17,946 nucleotides of DNA, from contig CAJUEK010000047.1 in the NCBI GenBank assembly GCA_910585445.1, positions 1 to 17,946 of the forward strand. Direction: 5' to 3'. The translations under genes were made by a program, and so were the position numbers. Shown here piece after piece: positions 7,674-15,694 of the stretch. Position 1 is the stretch's first letter. Every line of letters starts with the position of its first letter. This DNA is from an uncultured Bacteroidales bacterium. GTDB taxonomy: Bacteria; Bacteroidota; Bacteroidia; Bacteroidales; UBA932. The notes under the pieces are model-generated. The model ran no database searches, was not told the origin of the DNA, and saw nothing but the letters and a program-made list of their open reading frames with translations.

Positions 7674-8999
7674 TTATTTGCAGACCATGATGTCGAGTAT
7701 CATGCTGTCTGTGTTCTGCATTCCCACAGAGCCGATGCGCCCGAGGTTACGTATTGTCTTCTCGATGCATTTCTCGATTATTCCGTCGTGCTCGGAGACG
7801 CATGTGCCTTCACGGGCAAGCACGGCAGATTGCAGCGCGCTTGAAACTCCCGAGGCCACTTTCATTGCGCAGCCTACCTTGGCGCCGTCGCATACCATTC
7901 CGGTAATGTTGCCAATCATGTTCTTGATTGCCCAGCAGATTTGTTCGAACGAGCCTCCGCGAAGATATACCAGCCCGCATGCCGCCCCTGTAGATGCTAT
8001 GACGCAGCCGCACAGGGCGGACAATTTGCCGAGATAGCCCTTTATGTGAATCGCAATCAGGTGGCTCAGGACTAGTGCCCTGGCCAGCTGGATGTCATCA
8101 GTCCCGTATCGCAGTGAATATGCTATGACAGGCATCGTGACCGTTATTCCCTGGTTTCCGCTTCCGGAATTGCTCATTGCCGGCAGTGTGCACCCGGCCA
8201 TCCTTGCGTCAGATGCCGCGGCAGTGAGCGACATGGCATAGCTCAGGAAATCATCCCCGAAGACCTCCCTGTTGCCGTGTGAACTTATGGCATGCCCTAC
8301 ATTCAGCCCATAATTGCCTCGCAGCCCCTCTTGTGCAAGGGCAAGGTTCAGTGTCCGTGACTCCAGGATGAAGCTTATGTCATCGTAACCGACAGTCGTC
8401 GCAAACTGGTATATTTCTTTGACGGTCAGATGATAGTCGAGTGTGCTTCTCGTGTCGTCGCAAATGGTTTCCTTGCCGGTGCATCCACCTGACAGGACTT
8501 TCTCGTCGAAGCAGGTCTCCACTATATTGTCATGGTCATCTTCTATCACCGCGCTGGCGCAATGTCCGCAGCAACCTTCCACTATGGCTTTCACATAGAG
8601 CTTGTGGTCCGTTTCCGCAAGGGATATGGTCACGGCCTTGTCCTCCACCATACGCTTTGCATTGGCAATTGAGGCTTCGTCAAGGTCGTGCAGTACCTCC
8701 AGGCCGTATGATGACCTTCCGCAGACTGCACCCAAGGCGGCAGCTATGTGAAGCCCGACCATGCCTGTGCCCGGGATTCCGACACCCATGCCGTTCTTCA
8801 AAATGTTTCCGCTCACTTCCGCCCTTATCCTGAAATCTGCGCTGATTTTGCGTGTGCCGCCGTTTCCGCCGCATTTCTCTTCCAGGATTTCCGTCGCTTT
8901 GGCAACGGCAAGGGCCACGGCTATCGGTTCGGTGCATCCCAATGCCGGCTTGACCTCTTTTCTGATAAGCCCGATAATCTCAGCTTCGCGTTCTGTCAT
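7674..8999 (-). CDS. UPF0597 / CyuA-type Fe-S cysteine desulfidase or serine dehydratase-like enzyme
   Basis: The 441-residue product carries the UPF0597 signature PALGCTEPIAVALA (18-31). Family members are related to the L-serine dehydratase alpha chain, and the characterised ones (CyuA/YhaM, archaeal homologues) release sulfide, ammonia and pyruvate from L-cysteine using a [4Fe-4S] cluster. Likely cluster ligands are Cys22, a cysteine in the CGCVIASTGAAC stretch (330-341), and Cys370 in MVCDGAKVGC. SGNILKNGMGVGIPGTGMVG (63-82) and SNSGSGNQG (276-284) are further family blocks. Nineteen cysteines in total is notable, including CCGHC at 143-147. The ATG overlaps the stop of the upstream amidase gene (ATGA, 8996-8999). 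Expected to be cytoplasmic and oxygen-sensitive. Substrate (cysteine, serine or another amino acid) is inferred only from the family. Confidence 0.86.
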   Translation of the reverse strand: MTEREAEIIGLIRKEVKPALGCTEPIAVALAVAKATEILEEKCGGNGGTRKISADFRIRAEVSGNILKNGMGVGIPGTGMVGLHIAAALGAVCGRSSYGLEVLHDLDEASIANAKRMVEDKAVTISLAETDHKLYVKAIVEGCCGHCASAVIEDDHDNIVETCFDEKVLSGGCTGKETICDDTRSTLDYHLTVKEIYQFATTVGYDDISFILESRTLNLALAQEGLRGNYGLNVGHAISSHGNREVFGDDFLSYAMSLTAAASDARMAGCTLPAMSNSGSGNQGITVTMPVIAYSLRYGTDDIQLARALVLSHLIAIHIKGYLGKLSALCGCVIASTGAACGLVYLRGGSFEQICWAIKNMIGNITGMVCDGAKVGCAMKVASGVSSALQSAVLAREGTCVSEHDGIIEKCIEKTIRNLGRIGSVGMQNTDSMILDIMVCK

Positions 9000-11900
9000 T
9001 GTCTGAAAAATTCAAAAGTTGCAGATATTATGCAGTCTATGCTGTCTTCTTCCTTGAGTGTTTCAATAGGGAAACCTATGCAGACCGTCCTGTATCCGTT
9101 TTTCCTGTTGCATGCCGCTGCAGGAATGCCAGTGTCCGCATATCTCATCATCGTCTCTCCAGAACCTGCCGGTGCAATTCCGTCCGGAGCTTCCACGCAG
9201 TACGACTCTTCGTTCGGCTCAGTGTGGAAGGCCATGGTCCTTAGGCTGTCCGTCACTGTCGTGCAATTCCTCTCAAATGCTACCTCTCCTGTCCTGCTTG
9301 CATTGTTCCTGACCCATTTGAACTCGAGTACGCCCTGGGCAAAGGCCTTTGCGCTCTCTGTCTGCTGGCTGTCTTTAACGGCAGGATAAACGCTGTCCCA
9401 TATATCTGTACCGATATGCGCTCCGCTCACAAGGACATTTCCTCCCTTTGATGTGAATGTGCGTATTGCCTGCTGAAGTTCTTGAGGGAAGACGGCAAAG
9501 GCGGCGCTGTCTGCCGCAGAAGGCACTGTAACCTGCTTCCCGCAGATAAGGTCCATGCTCCAGGCCTTTTCCATGAGACTTGCTTCCGTGCAGAAAGCCT
9601 CGCTGCTGCATGAGAAGAACGGATGTCCGGCCTTCATTATGGCCTTCCCGTGAACATAAGGATAGTCGAAAGTGTTGCCGGCGAGTTTTTTCCCTGCATA
9701 AGAAGACCAGCTGGCTCCGAAGCCCGGATTATCGTTTGAGAGCCATTGTGCCCCGCGCCTCATTTCATACATGTCACCTATATATGATATGTCGCTGATG
9801 TACGGGACGCCCCTGTCTATTTCATGTGTGAAGCCGCCATAGGACGGAGTGTCGAAGAATGCAGGTCCGCTTACCCTGCTGAAATTGTTTACGACAAGTA
9901 CGGCCCTCCCGTCCGCATTTTCGGAAGGAATGCCTATGCACAATGTCTCAGAGGGGAAACTGATTCCTCCGTCGTTGTATGCAGCTATGCGGAAACTGTA
10001 TATGTGGCCGGGTTCTATGGAGACCTCGGTCCAGTTTCTTCCGTCTGTCTTGTGCGTCTCCCTGAGGACTTTGCCGGAGTCGAATGCCCCGTCATCAATG
10101 CGGGTGTACAGGATGTGCCCTTTTGCGCGTGCCGTCGGCTCTGCAGGGTCGGCTGTGTCTTCCCAGCTGACAATTGCCTTGCCGTCATCTGCCGGGGAAA
10201 TTGCCATCGAATGTACAGGCAGCGGCTGCACCTGATAGCGGCAACCGTATCTGTTGGAGAGATATTTCAGCATGCCCTTATATACTGCCCTGCACACAGT
10301 GAAGCGGAAAGCCGGGTCAAGGCCATATTTCATGTCTTCGAAATTCTGGTGGGACAGCAGTTCGAGAAGCATGGAAGGGGAGGACGGGGTACGTGACTCC
10401 CGGTATCCTCTGTCCCACAGTTCCCTTCTTGTCCATTCCGGGTTATGCAGCATCCTGATGTCGTGCACTATCTGGCTTTGCACAAGGTCCGCATACTCCC
10501 TGCTTGCCATGCGGCTTTCCCCGTCCGGCAGTGTCTCGCGTCCCTCTGACTTGAGGGTATATATCGCAAGCGTGCCTACTATGGAGTCGTCCGGGGTGAC
10601 TCCTGCATCTGAATGAAAGCCAAGGGCAAGGTCAACGGGAATGCCTTTGCCGCTTCTTCCAGGGTTCATGCATGAGCCGCCGCTTATCCAGTCCACCCAG
10701 TCGCCACGTGACATGAAGTCGTCCTTGTAGTCGTTGCACATGTCATTCTGGCTGTAAAGCTCTTTGTCAGCTCCTGACCATTGCAGGGAATATCTTGCCC
10801 CTTCGGCATAACGTGGCATTCCGGATATGCATGCAGTGGAATCGGTATCTCCGCGCGCGATGCATCCCATTCCTCCGCCGAAACGTACTGCGTCAGCCGT
10901 CACCACATTTCCTTTCTTGAATGAATGTCCTTGCGGAGTCCTGCTGCTCAGGCTGACATATCCCTCCGTTCCCTTGTCAAATTCGAAGGTGCCGAGATAT
11001 GTCCACATTCCTCCGCCGATTCTCTGGTTTACGATGAACTCGCTTGTCCCGCCGAGATGGACTACGGTATAATGTGCCGCGGAGGTGCTTTCCGGAAGGC
11101 TTTTGTATGATACATATACTGCATATCTGCCTCTTTGCGGTATGTCTGGTCTCCATTCCGCCCTTGCGGCCTGGCCTTTTGCCTCTGATGAAATGCATGT
11201 GGACTTGCGTGCCGTTCCCATCGAAAACGGACTTTGTGTTCCCGTATATACAGGCTTGGCATCGGCGAATCCGCATCCTGCATCTTCCCATTTGCCGCTT
11301 TCCGCATATGCTGCGCTTCCGCGTCCTCCCATGAGCGGGTCGTTATCTGATATTACTTCGGAGGTCTGGGAGTCCCTCTCCCTCGGAAGCATTACGTATG
11401 CACCTGCATTCTCAAGCATCGGAACGAGAAAAGGAAGGACGTATGCCGATGTATATAGGTCTTCGACAGTCGTGAAAAGGCACGGTCTCTGCCATTGCCA
11501 ACGCTCTTCATTCGTGTCATAGTACATTCCGTGGCTCTGCCACAATGCTATTGTCCTGCCGCTTAGTCCTTTGTCGAAAATCATCCCGTCTTTTTCACTG
11601 ACAGGGCGCACATATCCTGACGGGGGAGAAATCCTGCGCGGAGACGGTGACGGGTTTCCGCTGAAGCCGAGGGCCGGAGTCTCAAGTTTTTCCGGTGCTA
11701 TGTGTCTGGTATATATCCCTCCTATGTCGTATCCCTGCCATTTGCGCGGGAAAAGCTGCTTGAGAGTTTTTCTGAACCATTGCGCGTCTCCCTCCCTGAG
11801 AGGATGGTCTCCAAGTGATTCGGTGAAATAGAAGTCGAGTGTCTTGCCTCTTTTCATGATGGCTTTTAGCCTGAGCTTGCCGTCAATGCCGCTGCGTTCG

Positions 11901-12034
11901 TTCAGGAGGACGCCAAGAGAGTCGCATGAGGGGCGGAAATCCCTGACAATAGCGCTTTGGGGATAAGCCTTGACACAGAAAAGCGTCAGGACAGACAATA
12001 TGATGAGGACTTTTTTCATTTCTGCCTGTTTCAT
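8996..12034 (-). CDS. Exported N-acetylmuramoyl-L-alanine amidase-like protein with golvesin-type insert (often labelled xanthan lyase)
   Basis: The 1012-residue product has a signal peptide (MKKVLIILSVLTLFCVKAYPQ from residue 6). An Amidase_3-like Zn-hydrolase fold is suggested by QSHG (His168), VEDL (Glu191) before a long helix ending GAYVMLPRERD, then FHSDAG (His474) and LLELLSHQN (Glu558). These fit the His/Glu/His metal set and the catalytic Glu. Residues about 240-460 interrupt this fold and include a beta-rich golvesin C-terminal-like domain (YAVYVSY, then WTYLGTFEF, then VTADAVRFGGG). A fibronectin type III-like domain follows (about 603-700), then an alpha/beta C-terminal domain from 709 (AVLVVNNFSR; GGNVLVSGAHIGTDIWD). 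The start at 12034 gives an ATGA overlap with the VanZ gene; Met at 12019 is the alternative and gives a cleaner signal peptide. Peptidoglycan is the likely substrate; the xanthan lyase name is probably misleading. Confidence 0.82.
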   Translation of the reverse strand: MKQAEMKKVLIILSVLTLFCVKAYPQSAIVRDFRPSCDSLGVLLNERSGIDGKLRLKAIMKRGKTLDFYFTESLGDHPLREGDAQWFRKTLKQLFPRKWQGYDIGGIYTRHIAPEKLETPALGFSGNPSPSPRRISPPSGYVRPVSEKDGMIFDKGLSGRTIALWQSHGMYYDTNEERWQWQRPCLFTTVEDLYTSAYVLPFLVPMLENAGAYVMLPRERDSQTSEVISDNDPLMGGRGSAAYAESGKWEDAGCGFADAKPVYTGTQSPFSMGTARKSTCISSEAKGQAARAEWRPDIPQRGRYAVYVSYKSLPESTSAAHYTVVHLGGTSEFIVNQRIGGGMWTYLGTFEFDKGTEGYVSLSSRTPQGHSFKKGNVVTADAVRFGGGMGCIARGDTDSTACISGMPRYAEGARYSLQWSGADKELYSQNDMCNDYKDDFMSRGDWVDWISGGSCMNPGRSGKGIPVDLALGFHSDAGVTPDDSIVGTLAIYTLKSEGRETLPDGESRMASREYADLVQSQIVHDIRMLHNPEWTRRELWDRGYRESRTPSSPSMLLELLSHQNFEDMKYGLDPAFRFTVCRAVYKGMLKYLSNRYGCRYQVQPLPVHSMAISPADDGKAIVSWEDTADPAEPTARAKGHILYTRIDDGAFDSGKVLRETHKTDGRNWTEVSIEPGHIYSFRIAAYNDGGISFPSETLCIGIPSENADGRAVLVVNNFSRVSGPAFFDTPSYGGFTHEIDRGVPYISDISYIGDMYEMRRGAQWLSNDNPGFGASWSSYAGKKLAGNTFDYPYVHGKAIMKAGHPFFSCSSEAFCTEASLMEKAWSMDLICGKQVTVPSAADSAAFAVFPQELQQAIRTFTSKGGNVLVSGAHIGTDIWDSVYPAVKDSQQTESAKAFAQGVLEFKWVRNNASRTGEVAFERNCTTVTDSLRTMAFHTEPNEESYCVEAPDGIAPAGSGETMMRYADTGIPAAACNRKNGYRTVCIGFPIETLKEEDSIDCIISATFEFFRQ

Positions 12035-12438
12035 TTCCGCCTGCGCCTTGATTTGATGATTACAAATGCTGCTGTCAGAACGGCTCCTGCCGCAAGTCCG
12101 GCTATGTCAGCATAGAAGTCGTTTATGTCGTATGACCTGTACCCGGTCTGTCCCTGCATGATTTCGGTTCCGTATGCGAATGCAGCTCCCATGGCGGCGA
12201 GGACAGCAATTGTCAGGAAAGTTGTCCATAGGTTCTTCATGCGCGGCATGATGGACATGTATGCGAGGGCCGGAAAAGGCATGAACATGCAGAAATGTGC
12301 TATCTTGTCGGCCGGGATGCCCAGCCATACGGCAGGAATCTTGGGCAGGGAGTCTGTCTTCATAAGGCACAGCACTCCTACGGCCGCTATGTAAAGCAGG
12401 AACATTATCCTTGATATGCGTCTTGTGTCAAGTCTCAT
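12031..12438 (-). CDS. VanZ family small membrane protein
   Basis: This 135-residue protein has four predicted membrane spans (about 10-27, 45-62, 70-90 and 108-127) and a basic tail SRRRRK. The VanZ-like pattern is visible: DKIAHFCMFMPFPALAY (44-60), then the conserved acidic span end TEIMQGQTGYRSYDINDFYADIAG (from about 91), with Glu and the DxxD-type loop preserved. The molecular function of VanZ proteins is poorly defined; the founding member lowers teicoplanin susceptibility, which points to the cell envelope. It is the first gene of the tight operon, 23 bp after a -7 box, and its stop overlaps the amidase ATG. Confidence 0.85.
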   Translation of the reverse strand: MRLDTRRISRIMFLLYIAAVGVLCLMKTDSLPKIPAVWLGIPADKIAHFCMFMPFPALAYMSIMPRMKNLWTTFLTIAVLAAMGAAFAYGTEIMQGQTGYRSYDINDFYADIAGLAAGAVLTAAFVIIKSRRRRK

Positions 12439-12460
12439 GCAGTTTCTATATTGTATTTTG

Positions 12461-12468
12461 CAAAATTA
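12461..12468 (-). promoter_or_regulatory. Candidate -7 box for the VanZ-amidase-UPF0597-isomerase operon
   Basis: The minus strand reads TAATTTTG, a match to TAnnTTTG, 22 bp before the VanZ ATG. This would leave a leader of only about 17 nt. No convincing TTTG is seen at -33. There is no strong terminator between the M28 stop (12499) and this box, so read-through from the M28 gene is also possible. Confidence 0.5.
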
Positions 12469-12498
12469 CACTTTTTCATGATACTCCACACGCGGGTG

Positions 12499-13572
12499 TC
12501 ACAGCATTTTTTCTATCCAATGGTACATCAGCAGAATCCTTTTGCGCATTATTTCCGTGTCAAGGGTCTGTGGCGTATCGCGTGTCTTGTTGGTGTTCAT
12601 TGTTATGCCGGAGGTGAACAGTACTGCGGGTATCCCGTTGTCAACAAATACCCTCTGGTCGGAAAGGCGGTAGAACATATTTGTGAAGTTTTCGCTGCCG
12701 TAGTATGTCAGGCTTATGTCCAGGTCGATTGCGAACATCCTGTTGCATGCCTGGAGAAGTTCACGCTTGACCGGCTTGAGTGAATGCGTGCCGAGCATTA
12801 TCATGAAATCTTTGCGGTCCGGTCTCAGCGGTGACAGCGTGCTGCCTATCTGGTCAATGTTGACCATCAGGGAAATCTGTCTCCTTGTTATCACGGCCCC
12901 TGTCTGCGGGTCTTTCAGCTGCCCGTTCTCTATCATTCTCCAAAAGGCCTTGGAGCCTGCCATGTCGGCTTCCTTCCCGTCGAATGCCACGAAGATAATG
13001 TTGCTGTCGTGCGTCTTTCCGATTTTTCTCATGGCAGACAGCATATTGGCCAGATTTATCATGGCTACTGTGCCTGAGGCGTTCGCGTCTGCACCGGGGT
13101 ACATCTTTCCGTTGAGGATGCCCAGGTGGTCAAAGTGCGCTCCCACTATCACATACCTGTCCCTGGAGAAATGTGTTGACCCGGGAAGCATGCCGATTAT
13201 GTTGCGTCCGAAAGTGCCGTTGCCTGCATAAATCCTGCGGGCATAGCTGTCACCGAATTTCAGCAGCCCGGCCTGTGCGAAATGGCGCTGTATCCAGAAT
13301 GCCGCCTCTACATTCCCGCGTGTCCCGGTGGCCCTTCCCTGGCATAGGCTGTCGCTTAGGAAACCTATCTGGGCAAGCAGCACAGGCGCGCTCACCATGT
13401 TCCTTGCAGCCTCATGCTCCCGTGTCCATGCATTCTGTGCGGCAGCTTGAGACGGGGACACGAATAGTGTGGCGCATATCGCAAATGCCATGGCCAGCAT
13501 CGTGGCACATGCTTTTGCGGCATGTGTCCCGGTCTCTCCATTGACATTATTTTTGATTTTTTTTGTCTGCAT
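12499..13572 (-). CDS. Exported M28-family (aminopeptidase-like) protein with degenerate active site
   Basis: The 357-residue product has the M28 Zn-peptidase scaffold behind a signal peptide (hydrophobic 25-38, cleavage near AAA-Q47). Retained positions are His146 in GAHFDHLG, Glu201, and Asp240 in VNIDQIG. Others are changed: GADANASG has Ala163 where the bridging Asp of GADDNASG is expected; FDGKEAD has Lys200 where the general-base Glu of the GEE motif is expected; and LSDQRVF has Gln306 where the Zn-ligand His of SDH is expected. Codons were re-read on the minus strand and agree. Length and fold motifs are otherwise intact, so this is not a decaying frame. It is probably a non-catalytic binding protein, or works by a different chemistry. 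It lies 60 bp upstream of the VanZ operon, same strand. Met25 is an alternative start. Confidence 0.85.
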   Translation of the reverse strand: MQTKKIKNNVNGETGTHAAKACATMLAMAFAICATLFVSPSQAAAQNAWTREHEAARNMVSAPVLLAQIGFLSDSLCQGRATGTRGNVEAAFWIQRHFAQAGLLKFGDSYARRIYAGNGTFGRNIIGMLPGSTHFSRDRYVIVGAHFDHLGILNGKMYPGADANASGTVAMINLANMLSAMRKIGKTHDSNIIFVAFDGKEADMAGSKAFWRMIENGQLKDPQTGAVITRRQISLMVNIDQIGSTLSPLRPDRKDFMIMLGTHSLKPVKRELLQACNRMFAIDLDISLTYYGSENFTNMFYRLSDQRVFVDNGIPAVLFTSGITMNTNKTRDTPQTLDTEIMRKRILLMYHWIEKML

Positions 13573-13588
13573 GCGGACAATAAATTCT

Positions 13589-13596
13589 TATCTTTG
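13589..13596 (+). promoter_or_regulatory. Candidate -7 box for the TPR-HAD-MBL operon
   Basis: TATCTTTG matches TAnnTTTG. A TTTG at 13562-13565 lies 23 bp upstream, slightly longer than the usual 19-21 bp to the -33 element. It predicts a start near 13603 and a leader of about 73 nt to the ATG at 13676. Confidence 0.5.
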
Positions 13597-13612
13597 TAGC
13601 TTGGCTTTTGAT

Positions 13613-13629
13613 GTCCCTGCATAAGGGAC
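13613..13629. promoter_or_regulatory. Inverted repeat between two facing promoters
   Basis: GTCCCT (13613-13618) and AGGGAC (13624-13629) flank a 5-nt spacer. The repeat lies between the rightward -7 box (13589-13596) and the leftward one (13632-13639), so it would be in the leader of both transcripts, or serve as an operator for both. There is no T-run, so it is not an intrinsic terminator. Sequence is seen; role is inferred. Confidence 0.4.
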
Positions 13630-13631
13630 GC

Positions 13632-13639
13632 CAAAATTA
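13632..13639 (-). promoter_or_regulatory. Candidate -7 box for the M28-like gene
   Basis: The minus strand reads TAATTTTG, matching TAnnTTTG, with TTTTTCC about 19 bp upstream in place of the consensus -33. The predicted start near 13625 gives a leader of about 53 nt to the ATG at 13572. Confidence 0.45.
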
Positions 13640-13675
13640 GGAAAAATAAGCAACAACAGGAAAAATATTTTCGAT

Positions 13676-15694
13676 ATGCATAGGGTAGTGTGGAGGTTTC
13701 TCGTTACGTTGTTCCTGCTTTCCGCGGGGGCGCAGGGGCTTTTTGCGCAATATGACAAGGATGTGTTCTTCATGCGCGGAAGACAGGCGCTGGCAGACGG
13801 GAAATATGCACTCGCAATTGAGAATTTCAATGTTCTGTCAAGGCTTGACACGACCGATTACTGGAACTTCTTTTTCCGTGGCATAGCGAAATATAATCTC
13901 GGAGACTTGCGCGGGGCCAAAAGTGACTTTGACCGTTCTGTACGCCATAACCCGGTTTTCACATCAGGCTATCATTACAGGGGAATAACCGAAAGCCGTT
14001 TCGGCAATTATGAGGCAGCCCTTGAAGACCTCCAGAAAGCCATAGACCTTCGTCCCGGCTATTCAGGCCTGTACTTCAGCCGTGGTGTCACATATTTCCT
14101 GTCTCGCCAGTTCGACAAGGCTGTGGGAGATTTCGACAGATATATAAGGAAAGAGCCGAAGGACCCTTCTGCCTATCTTAACCGTGGTGCGAGCTATCTG
14201 TTTTTAGGTGACACACTCAAGGCAATGGCAGACTATAACAAGGCCATCAAACTGGACCGTTTCGATCCGGAGGGATATGTGCGCAGGGGGCGTCTGCATG
14301 CCTCTATGAAAGATTACGGCTCCGCCATAGCTGACATGGACAAGGCGATAGGTCTTGATACAGCCAATACTTTCGCATATTTCAACAGGGCGCTGATGCA
14401 TTATGAGCAGGGTGACTACAGGGATGCGATGGGCGATTTGAACAAGGTTCTTGAGGAGGAGCCGGGAAATGCCCTGACTCTTTATAACAGGGGACTGATA
14501 CATGCGCAGCTCGGAGCTTATGAGGAGGCGCTTGACGATATGGACAGGGTTCTCAACATCAATCCGGACAATGTGCTCGTGTATTTCAACAGGGCTTCTG
14601 TGTTCATAGGGCTTGGGCTTTATGAAAATGCCCTGGAGGATTATGACAAGGCCATAGAATTGTATCCGGACTTCGCAAAGGCATATATGAACCGTTCGTA
14701 TGTGAAGAATCTGCTCGGCGACCTGAAGTCCTCAAAAGAAGACTATGACGTGGCCACGCAGAAAGTGAGGGAGTACCGTGAAAAGAACATGTCGGATGCC
14801 GGCTCTTTTGCTGACACGACCCGCAAGTACAGTTCTCTTCTTGCCCTTGATGCGGAATTTGCCAAGAAAGACTTTAATGACGAGCTGCTGCAGCACCGTG
14901 ACATTGACATCAGGCTTCGTCCGCTGTACAAGTTCGTGCTTACCTGCAAGAAGGATGACGTAAGCTATGCTCTTGCTGGAGGCTATGAGAATCCTCTTGT
15001 TGACAAGTTCACAAAGGAGATGCCTGTAGGTGTCGGCATAAGGAATGAAGAGCTTGCTGTGGATTCCAAGGCGCTGGCCGCCGCTGCAGGCGCAGCTTTG
15101 GGAGAAGGATTGAACATGTCGGGGAGGATGTTCATCCGGGCACTTTATGAGAACAGTTCAAAGCAGTTCAATTCTGCCTTGGACTGCTATGGTAAAGCTA
15201 TAGATGCAGCTGCGGACGAGACCGGTAACGGGAAGCTGTACGAGTCGTTCTACCGCATGAACAGGGGAGTGCTCCGTGCCGAGATGATTGATTTCATCTC
15301 CTCCATCGAGAGCAATGTGCAGGTGCTGTCCATGGATGATACGGGCAATACGAGGGCGCGTGTTAAAGACCAGGTGACGCGCCTGTATGACTATACTGAC
15401 GCGATTTCGGATATGAAGGCCGCCGGTGAGATTGTGCCGGATTTGCCTTATGTGTATTATAATCTCGGAAATCTGTATTGCCTGTCATCGGAGCATGTCA
15501 GTTCCATTGAGAATTATACAAAGGCGATATCGCTGTATCCTTATATGGGGGATGCATATTTCAACAGGGGACTGGTTCTGATATATCTGAAGGATAAGGA
15601 GAAGGGATGCATAGACCTTTCGCGTGCCGGAGAACTTGGCATAGCCGAGGCCTATGGAGTGATAAAAAAATATTGTGAGAACGGAAATGAATAA
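13676..15694 (+). CDS. Exported tetratricopeptide-repeat protein
   Basis: The 672-residue product has an N-terminal signal peptide (WRFLVTLFLLSAGAQGLFA, cleavage near residue 24) and so is periplasmic or surface-associated. About ten consecutive 34-residue TPR units run from roughly residue 26 to 365; typical unit openings are YFNRALMHYEQGDYRDAMGD and YNRGLIHAQLGAYEEALDDM. A non-repeat segment (about 366-490) follows. It includes an Ala-rich stretch AAAAGAALGEG. At least two more TPRs close the protein (about 495-535 and 585-660). TPR arrays are protein-interaction scaffolds, so no enzymatic role is proposed. The ATG at 13676 opens directly on the signal peptide. The last 8 bp overlap the HAD gene start, indicating co-translation. 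The specific partner is unknown. Confidence 0.88.
   Translation: MHRVVWRFLVTLFLLSAGAQGLFAQYDKDVFFMRGRQALADGKYALAIENFNVLSRLDTTDYWNFFFRGIAKYNLGDLRGAKSDFDRSVRHNPVFTSGYHYRGITESRFGNYEAALEDLQKAIDLRPGYSGLYFSRGVTYFLSRQFDKAVGDFDRYIRKEPKDPSAYLNRGASYLFLGDTLKAMADYNKAIKLDRFDPEGYVRRGRLHASMKDYGSAIADMDKAIGLDTANTFAYFNRALMHYEQGDYRDAMGDLNKVLEEEPGNALTLYNRGLIHAQLGAYEEALDDMDRVLNINPDNVLVYFNRASVFIGLGLYENALEDYDKAIELYPDFAKAYMNRSYVKNLLGDLKSSKEDYDVATQKVREYREKNMSDAGSFADTTRKYSSLLALDAEFAKKDFNDELLQHRDIDIRLRPLYKFVLTCKKDDVSYALAGGYENPLVDKFTKEMPVGVGIRNEELAVDSKALAAAAGAALGEGLNMSGRMFIRALYENSSKQFNSALDCYGKAIDAAADETGNGKLYESFYRMNRGVLRAEMIDFISSIESNVQVLSMDDTGNTRARVKDQVTRLYDYTDAISDMKAAGEIVPDLPYVYYNLGNLYCLSSEHVSSIENYTKAISLYPYMGDAYFNRGLVLIYLKDKEKGCIDLSRAGELGIAEAYGVIKKYCENGNE

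Noticed and set aside
12486..12500. ACAC-GCGG-GTGT as terminator of the M28-like gene
   Set aside because: Only a 4-bp stem and no T-run on the minus strand; too weak to call.
13926..14760. DNA-level tandem repeat array in the TPR gene
   Set aside because: Periodicity near 102 bp reflects 34-residue TPR units; the units differ too much in bases to be a satellite or recent expansion.
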